A stretch of 64,000 bases of DNA, from assembly GCF_036669915.1 (NCBI RefSeq), contig NC_089318.1:15402628-15466627 (forward strand), given 5' to 3'. This document shows, piece by piece, positions 22,591 through 34,654 of the stretch; positions within the stretch are counted from its first letter, which is position 1; each line of letters starts with the position of its first letter. The translations under genes and the position numbers were made by a program. Under the pieces are notes generated by a model. That model was not told the DNA's origin. It searched no databases and worked only from the letters and a program-made list of their open reading frames with translations. This DNA comes from Pocillopora verrucosa (Eukaryota > Cnidaria > Anthozoa > Scleractinia > Pocilloporidae).

Positions 22591-25500
22591 GTTGAATTCT
22601 GTCATTCTGTACCAAGTTGCGAGGGAAACCAGGCGTATTCAAGAGAGTACACGACAAACTAATCTCCCTCTCTCTCTCTCTCTCTCAAGTGATACAATTA
22701 AAGTCGAACCTGTACTAAGCGGTACCGTATTAGGTCACCCTGTATTAAGGGGTCGGTTTTCTAAGTCAATAAACTTTTCATCTGATTTTCCACCTGAATT
22801 GAAAGGTCACTTAGAGTGGAACCACTCAGTTGAAGCTATGAACAATTTTTAAACTAAAATTTGAGCCATGTTTATTTCCAGAAATCAAAGTTAGCAGAAT
22901 TTTTGAGTGAGTTTTTTATAAATAAAGAAGTCAATTACGAATAAAAGCATGAAATAGGGTTGTTTTCGTTTTTTTCTCTTACGACAACCCTATTCTATGG
23001 AAGCCGTATTTAACAGTCGTTCCGTGAGTGACTGCTTCATACAGGTTCGACTGTAGTTATTTTCCTGTTTTCCTAAGTCAATATGGCATGATGTTTTAGC
23101 CCCTTCACCGAAAATTAAACAATTCCTGAAATTAAGGGGGAAAAAGCTTTTATTTAGCTTAGTGAAAGTTTTATTTGACTTATTTACATACCGGTAAAGA
23201 TTACATCAAACTTGAGTCATACACAGGTCTTGGCGAAACCGAAAGAAGACTATCTATCCATTTTAACAATGTGGAGAATTGAAGATTGTACGCAGTACTT
23301 GTTGTGACGTAGTGAATCTGATGAACATGTGCTAAACAATTAAATTTTACACCTTTATCAATCAAAATGAGGCTCTCATTAGATTTGAGAGGATTGCCTT
23401 ACTTGCGCGAAAAATTACTTTAATAGCTGTAAAAAAACAAACAACACAATCGTCACTACTTTCACCACCAGTCGGTGATTCAAAGACACCTAGGTATTTG
23501 ATTAACAAAATAAAGAAACGTCGCGTTTACATCATCATTATTACCAGGGCACTTAAAACCGAGGTCTTTAAGGTTTTGAGCCGAACAGAAGGAGAATGTG
23601 GCTGCTTCCGTCCACGACCGCTTTAACATCAACCAATCAGTTGGAAGGCCTCTATTTCAGCGTTAAAGTGCATGCTACGAGTTAACGGCGATCTTTCGGA
23701 AACAGCTAGAGAAAAGCACACTTAATATCTGATGACCTTCTGCATCTAGAAAAGATCTTTCCTGAAGCGATCAACTTCCAAAGTGGTAAATGTCTGGTGC
23801 CCTGTTTCTCAAACATACTAGGAATGATCCTAATCTAGAGAAAAAAAATTCCAGATGGACGTAGTTGTCCAGTCTAGTGAAGAGAAAGAACTGTCCCTTA
23901 AAAGCTCTTTTTAAATTTTATCAAAAGAGTGTAAGATGTTTCTCCAAAACTCCCCAACGTTTCCTTTTATTAAGAATCCCCTTGATTGAAGCAAATGCTT
24001 TGCGATCTTTGATGACCAATAGATTTTATTTTGACCAATTTTGCAACCATGAGGAGCGGTTCAACAAAATCCTGCAATGTTTGTGGGGTCCCAAGGGCAC
24101 GTGGAACGCTTTCATAATTTTATGGCCTGCTATACGTGACCGTTTTGTTGATCTTTTTCTTTTTTTTTTGCCAATGATTTACCAGAAATATCCTAAAATC
24201 TTCTGCCTTTTAATCTTAATGCAATAACCGAAATCTTACATGCGCTCTCATTGGGAATTAGGAGTGTTCAGATGAGAGTATGTAAACACGGCTGTGACGT
24301 TTTAGATTCGCGGTGTCTTAAGAAATATCCTAAGAGAAGCTTTTTCTTTTCTGAAAAGTTTTTCTGCGCTGACACTTACAGCGTTGACATAATTTTCAAT
24401 AGAAACTCCGTGAAATCCATGGCAGCCCCTTTTTTTTTCTTTACGGATGTTTTGCGTTCTCCCGATGCACCCGTCTTGAGAAATGGAAAAGAAATGTAGG
24501 TGAATCAAAGGGCCTTTTATATTTGGAAGAGTTTACTTTCGGCGCCTTGAAACATATCTTGCGTCTCTTTCCGCATAGTTAATGACAGAGTTTCTTTCAG
24601 CGGTGCTAACTGCTTCTCTGTTTGTCTTTCTGCGAAACATCCTTTGTTATTCTTTCGTTACCGTAGAAAAGTCTGGTTACAGGTCACTTGCTGCGTCTAA
24701 CTGAAAGTGGAAAAATCTACAGAACTTAGCGCATGAAAAGGAATGAGAAAGTTTGTTGATCAGTAAATCAAATTTGTTTCTCAATACATGTTTTAGTGAC
24801 TAGTCTTTCAACCTACTAATAGCGTATATTTTTTAGAATGCGCTAAAATGTTTCGTAGACGCCACTGACAACCGTGACAGAGTGACACATTTCTATTTAC
24901 ACAGGTAAGTTTACAAACTAATTCACGGCTTCGATAAACAGATGTGTTACTGGCCTGAAAAACCTTGTTTGACCTATAAAAAGTCATTCCTCGCCTGATT
25001 TCGCATAGTCAAGACCATGAGGGCACTTGCTGTATTCTGGTTTTCCCCAACACTGAGCCCACCAAGAGATAATATGCATGCGCATCTTCGCCGCCGCTGT
25101 AGAAATTTATAAGAGAATTTGAAGTGTCATCGGCTTAGCGAGAAGTAAATTTGCAAATCAATGGTCTAAGTTTACTTTAGTTGTAAATAGTAATGAACTA
25201 TTTTACGAACATCGCGAAAGAAATCATATACGTGATTATTCTATAGAAAGAATACATAGACCAGATAACAGTTTCGACGAACTGGCTCTCTGCTTGATCA
25301 TCTCGTATACGAGTAACCAATCCTAAGACCTAAACTTAAACTAAAAGGACAAAATCGCCTGGGACTTAGACTAGACCGCAGAGATGCAATTTTTATATTT
25401 TGTTGTTGTTGCATTTTCTGTGTGTATAAAGAGCTGAGGAAAAATGGCTTCCTTAACTTATGCATTCGTTGAAAACTTTAATTTCGTCAGGGATTAAGGA

Positions 25501-25929
25501 AAATTTGATTTTTTCGAACTGGGCGAAACAAGCGAAATTGCTACTGGCATTTTTTTTCTCCTCCTCAGGAGGAAGGTGTTGTCTATTTGTTCAACCCTGA
25601 GACTGGATTACTAATACACTATTCTCTAATTTAATCACCCTCGGATAAGCAACCGATGAAAATACATTCTTAGTATATGGAACTTAAAGAAAAATTGAAC
25701 GTCAGAAACAACCTTTCCAAAATTATAGAAGCTGAGATTTCACCAGCGGCTTAAATTTAAAACAAGGTTATTGGATTGCCACCGAAAGTATGAATATTTT
25801 CGAGTTGGGTAAACATTTACTGAGAAACTATACACAGAGACACGGTTACACGCTTGCTTCTCATAAGAGGGCTGGACAGAACATTCCCAAAGTCTTCTTA
25901 TTCGCATAAAACTATGACAACTCGTCAAA
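22591..25929. other. Spacer between GPCR remnant and relic 3
   Basis: Positions 22690-23860 are unique to unit 3 in this window and show no gene. Positions 23865-24620 match unit 2 (15110-15890), and 24580-25925 is the pre-relic block shared by all three units. Unit 3 is therefore the longest version, and unit 2 looks like a deletion derivative. Confidence 0.55.
22662..22687. repeat. (CT)n microsatellite
   Basis: A short uninterrupted run of CT dinucleotides after 'aatctccc'. Confidence 0.9.
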
Positions 25930-26275
25930 ATGAGTGTATTCCGTCAAGTTTGTATCACCGCTATAATCCTTTTCCCGATCGTAAAGGGCGACAAATCCTC
26001 TCATCCAGCTTTCACTAAACCATAGGACCAAATAGTGGGTAATCCTATTTGTAACATGATTCAAGACTCGGACTCTCAGGAGACTAAATTACCAACCTAC
26101 TGGAACACACCCTTCCCCAAGATATGCCACTGCTTGAAGATCAGCCCAGAGCAAGAATTGGCATTCTCGGAAATAATGAAAAAGACTGCACAAGCGCATA
26201 TGATAGAATCGACTTTGGAACGGGAGGGTACCAAGATGACAACAGAACATGCGAAGGTGTTGTTAAGTTCCAAGT
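25930..26275 (+). pseudogene. Internally deleted relic of the FReD gene, unit 3
   Basis: It begins MSVFRQVCITAIILFPIVKG, with exon 1 text interrupted by a stop after FTKP (at 26021-26026). It then has [20 protein letters not shown] directly joined to NTPFPKICH, then fragments of exon 4 ([18 protein letters not shown]) in another frame. It is intronless at the junction, like the relics at 11058 and 17125, and keeps slightly more of the QETKLPTYW text. Confidence 0.82.
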
Positions 26276-26493
26276 AGAGATGGAAATAATTTTTGTCGGT
26301 CGTTTCGATCTTAGACTACACAAAATTTGGTTATTTAACGGTCTATCATATTGCAACTCAGAAATGTACAAAGTTTTAAAACAGACGCACAGAGTTGTTG
26401 ATTGTTCGGGTCATCATATCTTTTGCTTCACCACATTCTTGTCCCGGCTCTTGTACTGTCCCTAATATTCATTTTAGAGCATTGACGGATTAA

Positions 26494-26686
26494 TTAACCC
26501 TTTACCTTCCAAGAGAGAACTTCTCCTTACAATATCAAATATAGAAGTGATCAGAATAAAGTAAAATATAAATTCGGGGATTATTGTTTGATCCAATACC
26601 AAATTCTCCAAATTGACGTCATAAGAATTGTATGACAGACAGTAAGGAGAATTACCAATGAAATCTCAAGAGTTTAAAAGTTAAGA
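26494..26686 (+). mobile_element. Full-length MITE of the TTAACCCTTT family
   Basis: It starts 'ttaaccctttaccttccaag', carries the internal 'attctccaaattgacgtcat' region and ends 'ctcaagagtttaaaagttaa', so both ends are weak inverted repeats. The truncated copies at 11622 and 17684 correspond to its first 95-110 bases. Related complete copies lie at 53711-54119. It marks the right border of the tandem array. Confidence 0.7.
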
Positions 26687-26689
26687 GGA

Positions 26690-28178
26690 CAATTCAACAA
26701 TCATTTTTCCCTCCGTAGATATGTTATGATAAGGTATATATCGTTTGTGCCTCGATTACTAATTCACCTTCCATGTGAATCGTGATGCTCTGATGTCATA
26801 TCTCCGGTCTTCTTCATCCAACGAGGTCGACTGGTCAGGTGTCACCTTATGAAGCAATATACTTCACTGTGATATTTTGTTTTAGACAGCTGGGATTAGT
26901 TATAGCGCACCGTGATGATTTGTGCCAATAGTACTTTCTTTTTACTGAAGCATAAGTTATGAATTTAAGAATTATCAGACTGCTGTTCAAATTAAATAAT
27001 ATATCTAAAAGGTGAATACATATGTGGTTACACGAACCTGCACGACTAAGAGGTTCAAGATACAAGCCCATTTCGTCACGAGGAAACAGTTGCTAATGTT
27101 CTTCCTTTGTTACAACAACATTAAATGAGGAAGCATGGTCGTTGGAGAATGTTTTATTCCACAACTGTGAGCTGAGTTAAGCGGAGGTTTGCAAAATATT
27201 CTTAAACACTAGGAGAAAATAATACAACTTTCTTTTGCAAAAGCGTAACTATTTCACTATATAGGCGTCAAGATAAGTCATAATCAGTTTTGAAGACCCT
27301 GGATTTCCATCACCGAAGCCATGGTAATAAAAAGTAGTTCATTAATAAATAGAAAGCAGATGTTTTGACGAGATTAGTGGGTCTTCTGAAAAAAAAAACA
27401 ATATACTTAATACCCGACTATTCTCCTTCCAAAGAAAATTCCATTAACCACAATTGAGGAATAAAAACCTTTTATAGGCCATATTTCAGAAAAAGTTTCT
27501 ATAGTAGTAATGCAATAACATCTTCAGTTAATCCTAATTTGCAAGTCATTTGCAAGAACGACAGTTTTTAGCATGGCACGTCATCCGAGTAATTGTGTCG
27601 TAAGACAGCATGGACAGAAAGAACCATTTGACAATTTATAAAATTCTAGTCCTCCATTTCTTCTTCACTATGAGTAAAGTCAAGTAAGATTATGCAGGGA
27701 AAAGAAGGCCCTTCGTGTCATTTACAGATGGGACTTTTCATCTTTGCCTTCTTGATCTTTGTCTTAAATGGAACGTTAATGTTTGTCAGTCTGGTGAACG
27801 CAAACAAAGCGGCATTTCCCGATGATGTAACGTAGTACGTTTAACGAAGAAGATAATACATCAACTGTAAGGCCTTTTGTTAATAGATCTGTGTTTTTAC
27901 CGGATATACTTCGTTTTACAAAGTGTGCAACGACAGAAATGTCAAGTTAGACAAACAAATTTACCCGCATCTAGAGGCTCCCAAATGGATGGTAGCTCAA
28001 AAATGGCCTAAACAAGCCTCAGCTGATTTTAATGAACTAAAAAGGAAAAAAAAATACGTTCTTTTTATCAATATCGAAGAACCTTCAGTTAAGTTTAGGA
28101 TTCTATCAACGGGTTGGCGGAGTTCAGTGACGCTTGTGGAAAACGTGTAACTGGTCCACAGTCAACTGATATTTAGCC
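26690..28178. other. Intergenic region before the PAN-EGF-FReD gene
   Basis: AT-rich DNA without recognised gene, repeat or tRNA-like element. One open frame (27923-28150, plus) is lysine-rich and unrecognised; it lies just upstream of the signal-peptide exon and could be leader or chance. Confidence 0.5.
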
Positions 28179-31100
28179 ATGTTTTCAGCTTATTTCTGTT
28201 TTCTTTTATTGGAGATCTGTTCCATTACGCCCTGGCGAGTCACTTCAAAAGGTCAGTCTTCGTACAATTCATCGTAAACGAAGTTTCTATTGTTTAAGGA
28301 ACTTTTAGTTGTCATTCTGTGCCGAACTGAAGTTATTACATGTTTCTCAAATGTTACTTCATAAAGGAGGGTAATACGCTGTTGTGAATCTGGAAAGCTG
28401 ACGTTTTGAACAAAAGCCTTTTTTCGAAGTAAATTTAAAAACTGTTAGCAGATTTCTTCTTTCCTTTTTTTTTTCTTTCATGATAACTTGGTGTTAACAT
28501 TTTGACGTTTTCACGTATAATTTAGGAGGACTTAATTTAACAAACATCAGTGAATGAAGTGGGTTAAAATAACAAATACGAAATAGATAAATGTCTTTCT
28601 CACGGAAACATTTACAGCTAGCGAATTTTTTGTTACTTACAATAGAATCCTTTTTTTTTTTTACTAAAATTGCGAGAAGGGAATAAATCGCGAAGACGGT
28701 AAAAAACGAAGATACATCTAAGTTTCAATCGCCAATATTTGTTGCATGAATAATGAAAGTAAGAAAGCCAACATTTATCTCCAGTTTGGATCACACATCA
28801 TCAGGCGGTTTGTACTTGATCAATACCTTCGCTTGGCAATCGCCTTTCATCTTAAGGACGGTTTCCTCTCTCAAACTCGAAAAATGCAGACCTCAAACAC
28901 CGCGTAGACTACTAGAATCGTATTGGACGCCAAGCATGTCCTAATGCATCAATTTACAGCAATATTTTTAAGCATTCATTACTTCCTTCCCCTTCTAGAA
29001 AAATTTCATGCACTTTAAACAGTAATTTAAGACCAGCATAAGTGTCAGTTATCATTTGAAATCCTATGTCTTGATTTATCTACGTCGCTGTTTGGACAAT
29101 AAATCCAAACTACATGTCGCGGTTGCCAATGTTGTTTTGGTACCTTTAAAATGCAAGGCCATCTAGCTCAATATGATATCAGAAGGTTAAAGACGTCTTG
29201 TTCGTCTGTAACCATGGTGACCGTTAAATTGGTGGTTAAAACTTCGTCATCTTGCAAACAGCCCTCCCTTATGCTGTATTTAAATTTGTCGCGAATTTAT
29301 CGAGTTTATGCATGCAGTGCAAGAGAACAAAGCTATTGACGCAATGGTAACCGAACGCATGCGCACAACAGAGGACGTCATCGATGATAGGCTATAAGAA
29401 CGTAGGTGCAGACAATGAATATTTAAAAATTCATGCTTAATGTAATTTGACCTTTAATCGTCAAGGTCAGAATACGAACGTGCAAATTTTGCCAGCGTTC
29501 AAAATTACAAATAGATCCTAAAACCAAGCTCAAAAATTTGATGTTCTCGTCAACAGAAATTGACATTTTGGACGACAACGACATAAACTTCAGACAACGT
29601 TTGTTCGCAGTACACGAGTTTCATTACCTGAACGTGCTTCCAGTCGGAGTACGTATGGTGTATGACGACTTAGACTGTACCTTCAAATGCCTTTACCATC
29701 CTACATGTATTTCTGTGAATCTGGTCGCTGAAGGAGGACTGTGGTGTGAGCTACTGTCGTCTGATAAGTACAGCAATCCCAAGGAGTTCAAACAAAACAA
29801 GAGCTCGCATCATTATCAAATTATCGTAAGGACTACTTGTACAGAAAATGTATCTTTTCTTTTATGTTGCGTGGTAGAACCCTAAGAAATCAATGTTTTG
29901 CTTACAACAAATAACAGTTATCACCATTATCTGTTTGTTGTGGTTGTGTTAACCAGCCTAGGCATCGTGAGTTTAATCATGTCCCAATTCATTGCTCTTT
30001 TAGTCGCCTTGTTCCAACAATCCATGCGACAATGGTGGGACTTGCGTGGCCTACCACGAGGATGAGACGTTTAAATGCGTATGCAAAAGTGGTTTCATCG
30101 GAGAACAATGTGAGAAAGGTATTGGGAGGACGTGGTGGGGACAGGAGGTTTAATCTTAACAGCCAAGTGTACAAAAACTTCCTTCTCTTAACGCAGATTT
30201 CTGTAGTATGAAGCGATACGGAGTATTGTAATACGTAGTCATGTTCTTGGCAAGGTTCCACGCGCTTTCATTGACAAAACAGGTTCAACAATTTCCGAAA
30301 GGAGGCTGTACGCGGTAGCGTGAGTGGGGCAGGAAAAGCCCCCAATCAAGGGAAACCTTGTTGATGTTGCTAAATTAACACGAATAATCTTTCCTTAAGA
30401 CATAGATGAGTGTTCTACAGGAAATGACAACTGCAGTGCTAACTCTGAGTGCAGCAATACCAAGGGTTCGTACAGTTGTACTTGTAAACCGGGATATTCT
30501 GGAGATGGACGAACTTGTAAAGGTAAATTAACTATCGTTGTATATGACAACTGAATGAGTATTTGTTGTTGCTCCGTGACCCGCTGATATTGTAAGGTTA
30601 GGAAAAGTTCCATGCTGATCATTCCTGGAAATTCAGGGTTTAATCGTGTATAGATATGTAAGTCCTTGTTCTCGGAGGATACTCTCGATACTCGAAGCTA
30701 GCAGTTCAATGTAACTGAACGTCTTTGTTTGAAATTTCAGATTTCGACGAATGTTCAACTGCAGAAACCCACAACTGCAACGCTGATGCAGTATGCAACA
30801 ACACCATGGGATCGTACACCTGTTCATGCAAAACTGGATACTTTGGAGATGGATGGACTTGCAAAGGTAAATGCCCTCTCTTCGCTTGCGTCCCAGGTAA
30901 ACCGAGTGAGAGTTGAAAAGCTTGGAAATCAAAAGTTTTTCTCCTCGTCACTTACAAGGGTTTCAAGTGTTCTAACAATATCTCAAATAGATTGTTACGA
31001 TGCGATCCTCTGCTTTTAAAGAAAAACGATGAGTTTCTCGGTACAATAAAACGAGAGGGTTTTAACCAATCAGAGTTTACGTAGACTCTCAGCTATAAGT

Positions 31101-33375
31101 TGATGATTCTGATGATGACTGTCATTTTCAATTTCGCTTGCCAGTGAGGTTTGAGATCAGTTTTACAATGTTAAGTTTACAATAACTGATTTTCTTACAG
31201 ATATTGATGAATGTGCTACAGGAAAACAGAAGTGCAGTGCTGATGCAGAGTGCAATAATACCAAGGGATCGTATAACTGTACATGTAAACCTGGATATTC
31301 TGGAGATGGACGGACTTGCAATGGTAAATTTTCGCCGTCTTCATGGCGTAAAAAATGCAGTAGTCATTTACAAAGTAACTGCCATAAAAATTGTTACCAA
31401 ATATTAGGAAATACACCTTAGAAACCCAATTGGCTATTTACAGAATAAACCAAGTAGTTAAACTCGGGAGACCAAAAGTAAATCCAGCGAGTAGCAGGAC
31501 AAAGGGCTTGAACAAAGGACCTCTCTTACGACTCGGTCACGCTACCACAAGAGTAGCATACATCCATCCATTTCAGTCTCCTAAATATTCAATCAATCAA
31601 AAGGCAATCTACCAATCAATCACTCTAACTCTGGTTGTTGAGGCTGCTGACCCCTCAGCCTAGTGCTGCTATAGTACATTAAATAGTTTAGGATATATAT
31701 GTGTCATTTGTACATTCAGCTGTCTTCGAGATTAGTCACAAACACAGGCACTGTCCTTAGATTTATTCGTAACGATGACGCCTCCTTTCTATCGCAGTAT
31801 CGACGTGCAAAGAAATTTACGCCAAGAATATGTAAGTGATGATTAAACCACCACTTTAAAAAACAGTTTAAGAGAGTGTAAACTTTAGTTAAATGAATGT
31901 AAAGGTCTCACTAATAGAATGAGGAGACTTTGGGGGTGGAGCGGAAAGAATAAAAATGATAACGGTAACGATAACGAAAATGATAGCAATGATGCTGATT
32001 TTAAGTACTGTAGTAGAGTTTCGTAAAAGGTTGAGGGATAAAAAGTCAAGCACAGCTGGAAGTTGTCATTAAAACACCCTTACAGAAGTTATTCGGGATT
32101 GAAGGCGGTAAGTTTCTGAAGAAACTGTAGTGCTGCGTCGGTGGGAGAGTATATCAGGGTAATTCAGTTTTATCAACTGAGTTGAAAACGGAAATTGGCC
32201 ACCATAAGAGTTTAAAGGCTGACGTTCCGAGCGTTAGCCCTTCGTCGCTTGAACGTCAGCTTTTAAACTCTTTTACGGTGGTCAATTTACGCTTTCATGT
32301 CTAACAGAGATTGAGGTTGTGTCATCAACAGATCGAACGTGAGTGGAGTGATGACGCTGTACCTCGATTCAAAACCGGTTTCCATTTTCTGTCATATGGG
32401 AAATTTTGGTTGTGGAGATGGAGGATGGACTCCAGTTATGAAAACTGATGGCAATAAGGTATAAACTAGCTTTGTTTAGCTACTGAGGTTGAAAATGTAA
32501 TTTGATTTAAAAGAGATGGTCGCCCAGAGAGGCACTTTAATTGTCAGCTACTGCCTCACCTCTCATTCTTTACTTTCTTTGTAATAAAAATGTCAGATAC
32601 TTAAGCGAGCCATGGTCATTTGTTGTGGACAGTGAGAGAGGTTATATGTACCTCATTGTTTAATAGAACCTCTCACGATTGACAACGAGCAAGAGCTATG
32701 AGTAAAAGCAGGGCAGAAATAAATGCATCCTTCTAGAATAGAAAACATGGTATGACGCACGATAGATTAGAAAGGAAAAGGACTACGATCTAATTTCCAA
32801 TGTCGTGCTGATTATCATACGATAAATTGATAGTGGTTCGCTAATATCTTTCCCAGGTTACTTTCCATTACAATTCTAGCCTTTGGATAAGCAAGTCTGA
32901 CTATAACCTTCCAGGAGGTGCGACTGGTTTTGACAGGCAAGAGACCAAGTTACCAACTTTTTGGAACACACCCTTCGAGAAAATCTGTCTCGGTATGAAG
33001 ATCGATAACCTTACTAACTTCATTTTAGTCAATAAGACGGCTGTCTCGCTACATTCGCTGATAGCTGACGGGAAATATCGCAACACGTCGCTGGGTCTCA
33101 AGTTGTGGAAATCGCTAATTGGCTCCAACGCCTCTTTGCAGACCAGCTGTGTAAGAGAAGGGTTCAATGCTGTGTGTAGCGACAAAAAAGCGTCAAAAGC
33201 GAGGATCGGGATCATTGCTGACGATAAAGAAGACTGCAGCGACTGTGATTCTAGAATTGGGTTTGGTACAGGGGGATATCAGGATGATAATCACACTTGC
33301 GGAAACGAAGCAACATACTCCTCAGACAATGGAAGTAGGCACATCAAAGCCATGGGATACATCTTGGTGCAGTAA
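28179..33375 (+). CDS. Secreted PAN/Apple-EGF-FReD protein, coral skeletal matrix-like
   Basis: Nine coding exons with phase-consistent GT-AG junctions: 28179-28251, 29557-29825, 30004-30118, 30400-30522, 30741-30866, 31201-31323, 31798-31831, 32332-32458, 32857-33375; 1509 nt, 502 residues. Exon 1 is a signal peptide ([15 protein letters not shown]). Exon 2 is a PAN/Apple-like domain ([16 protein letters not shown]). Exon 3 is an EGF domain ([15 protein letters not shown]). Exons 4-6 are three calcium-binding EGF domains ([24 protein letters not shown], each ending GDGxTC). Exon 7 is a linker ([10 protein letters not shown]). Exons 8-9 are a fibrinogen-like domain ([26 protein letters not shown]). 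The architecture suggests an extracellular adhesive or matrix protein. It resembles an uncharacterised skeletal organic matrix protein known from Acropora; that match is from memory and unchecked. Joining exon 1 across a 1.3-kb intron is inferred from phase. An AATAAA follows near 33499. Confidence 0.85.
32099..32300. mobile_element. Foldback MITE in the PAN-EGF-FReD gene intron
   Basis: The segment 'ggaaattggccaccataaga' to 'gtttaaaggctgacgtt' pairs with the inverted 'aacgtcagcttttaaactc' to 'acggtggtcaatttac'. The loop holds 'gagcgttagcccttcgtcg'. A sister copy lies at 45010-45262 and also shares the left text around 'gagagtatat'. It lies only about 30 bases before exon 8. Confidence 0.78.
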
Positions 33376-34654
33376 CTCTCACTGCCTCACTACCCTTTAT
33401 GCAAAAACGTCCTTGACTGTTTCGCATGCTCAGATATCAGTGCACTTAAAAAATAGCTTCAAAATAGGATTGAAAAGCGCTTATAGGAAGCCTCTGTAGT
33501 AATAAAACGATTTGATTAGTTTCGCCTATTCAATGTTTGATCAGCGATCTCCGTCATATACACATATATCAAAGAGACAGCGTCATTTACACGTATATCA
33601 AAGAGATAGCTTCAAAGGGCTTCTTTGGAGAGTCCATAAGGACTGGGATCGACAAGAAAATGAAGGATGCGATGATACAGACTATTCGTATTTAACAATG
33701 TTTTAACCATGTTTAAAACCATCAGAATAAAAGCATTGTCCTCTAAGACAAATATCGCACACCCAAAGTGAACTGTTGCCTCTCCACACCACACCTGATA
33801 TCTAATGGACACATCCTCTCCTTAAACTCACCAAGGCTGCCGAAAAAACAAGCCCATAACCACGTGCGTTCCAGGAAAGGAATGAAAAGACCACAACTAC
33901 ATAGGAACCTTTAAGATGAATCATTGAATATTGAAAACAATAACAAATAAAATAAAAATAGGACCAAGTCGCTGCAGCTAAGCCCAACCTTTTCCCCTTG
34001 GGAAGGCTCTTTCGGAAATCAGTTCCGTTGTTCATTATATTGTTTCTCTCAATTGGTACGTGCGCTACGATTCGTCAATCTGGCGGACCGAACTTCACTG
34101 TTCGGTCCGCTAAATTCAACAGTTTGTTTTGAATTGAAATCTTCTTCAATCCCTGTATTTTTCTACTCGGATTTGTGGCCCGCGTGGAAAAATCCGAGCG
34201 GGAAAAACTCCGTCTGAAACTTACAATTCACTCAATCGCCAGCTTGTTCGGTCACCCCACTAAACGATAACATGGAAGACAGGTCAAGGTTAGAAAAGAG
34301 ATGCTTGTAGGTTTTCAGCTATTTTGAATCAAACGAACACAACAGCAAAGAAGCAAATCATGAAGGTATGCAAAAACCAAAATATTTCAGAGAACTTATA
34401 GCCTTGCTTTATCTCCATCATTGGGAAGGCACGAAAGGCCAACATCGTAAATACTACAAAATTGAAAGACATTTCATGTTTAAAAGGTCTGAAGAGGGCT
34501 TTAAAATTCTTGGACTATGCAAAATTGACTAAATTTAAGCCTTGTCGTATGAAAATCGGCGTTAAATACGCCAATCGATTTATTATGTTTTCTAGCCTTT
34601 TACTTTGTTTCCTTCCTTCTTTGGCGAGGGTTTGTAAGTTCGAGTGAACATCTA
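33376..34654. other. Intergenic region between convergent genes, with a perfect hairpin
   Basis: The two neighbouring genes converge here. Positions 34083-34110 form an 11-bp perfect stem (gcggaccgaac / gttcggtccgc) with a 6-base loop. No gene is recognised. Open frames at 33512-33706 (plus) and 33802-34035 (minus) have no protein signature. Confidence 0.6.

Larger units (their letters stand above)
1..26690. repeat. Tandem segmental array: about 6.2-kb dimeric unit, three copies
   Basis: Long stretches recur in the same order. Unit 1 starts at about 1, unit 2 at about 12640 and unit 3 at about 18855; each begins with the shared text around 'aaatcaatgg' and 'gtttacttaaattgtaaata'. Intact-type gene starts lie at 6870, 13369 and 19591, and relic starts at 11058, 17125 and 25930. 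Within a unit the two halves are more distantly alike: the block at 10150-10320 resembles 12370-12540, both running from 'agtttaca' to 'accatgagg'. This implies an old duplication of one gene, loss of most of one copy, then triplication of the dimer. Unit 1 is enlarged by a 5.8-kb insertion. Unit 2 lacks most of what unit 3 holds at about 21440-23870. I compared by eye; percent identity was not computed. Confidence 0.88.

Noticed and set aside
27923..28150. Open frame just upstream of the PAN-EGF-FReD gene
   Set aside because: Lysine-rich and unrecognised, with no signal peptide or splice link to the next exon; the signal-peptide ATG at 28179 starts after its stop.
28179..33375. Venom or toxin interpretation of the secreted cysteine-rich proteins
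   Set aside because: The domains (PAN, EGF, fibrinogen-like) are general extracellular modules, and nothing in the sequence points to a toxin family.
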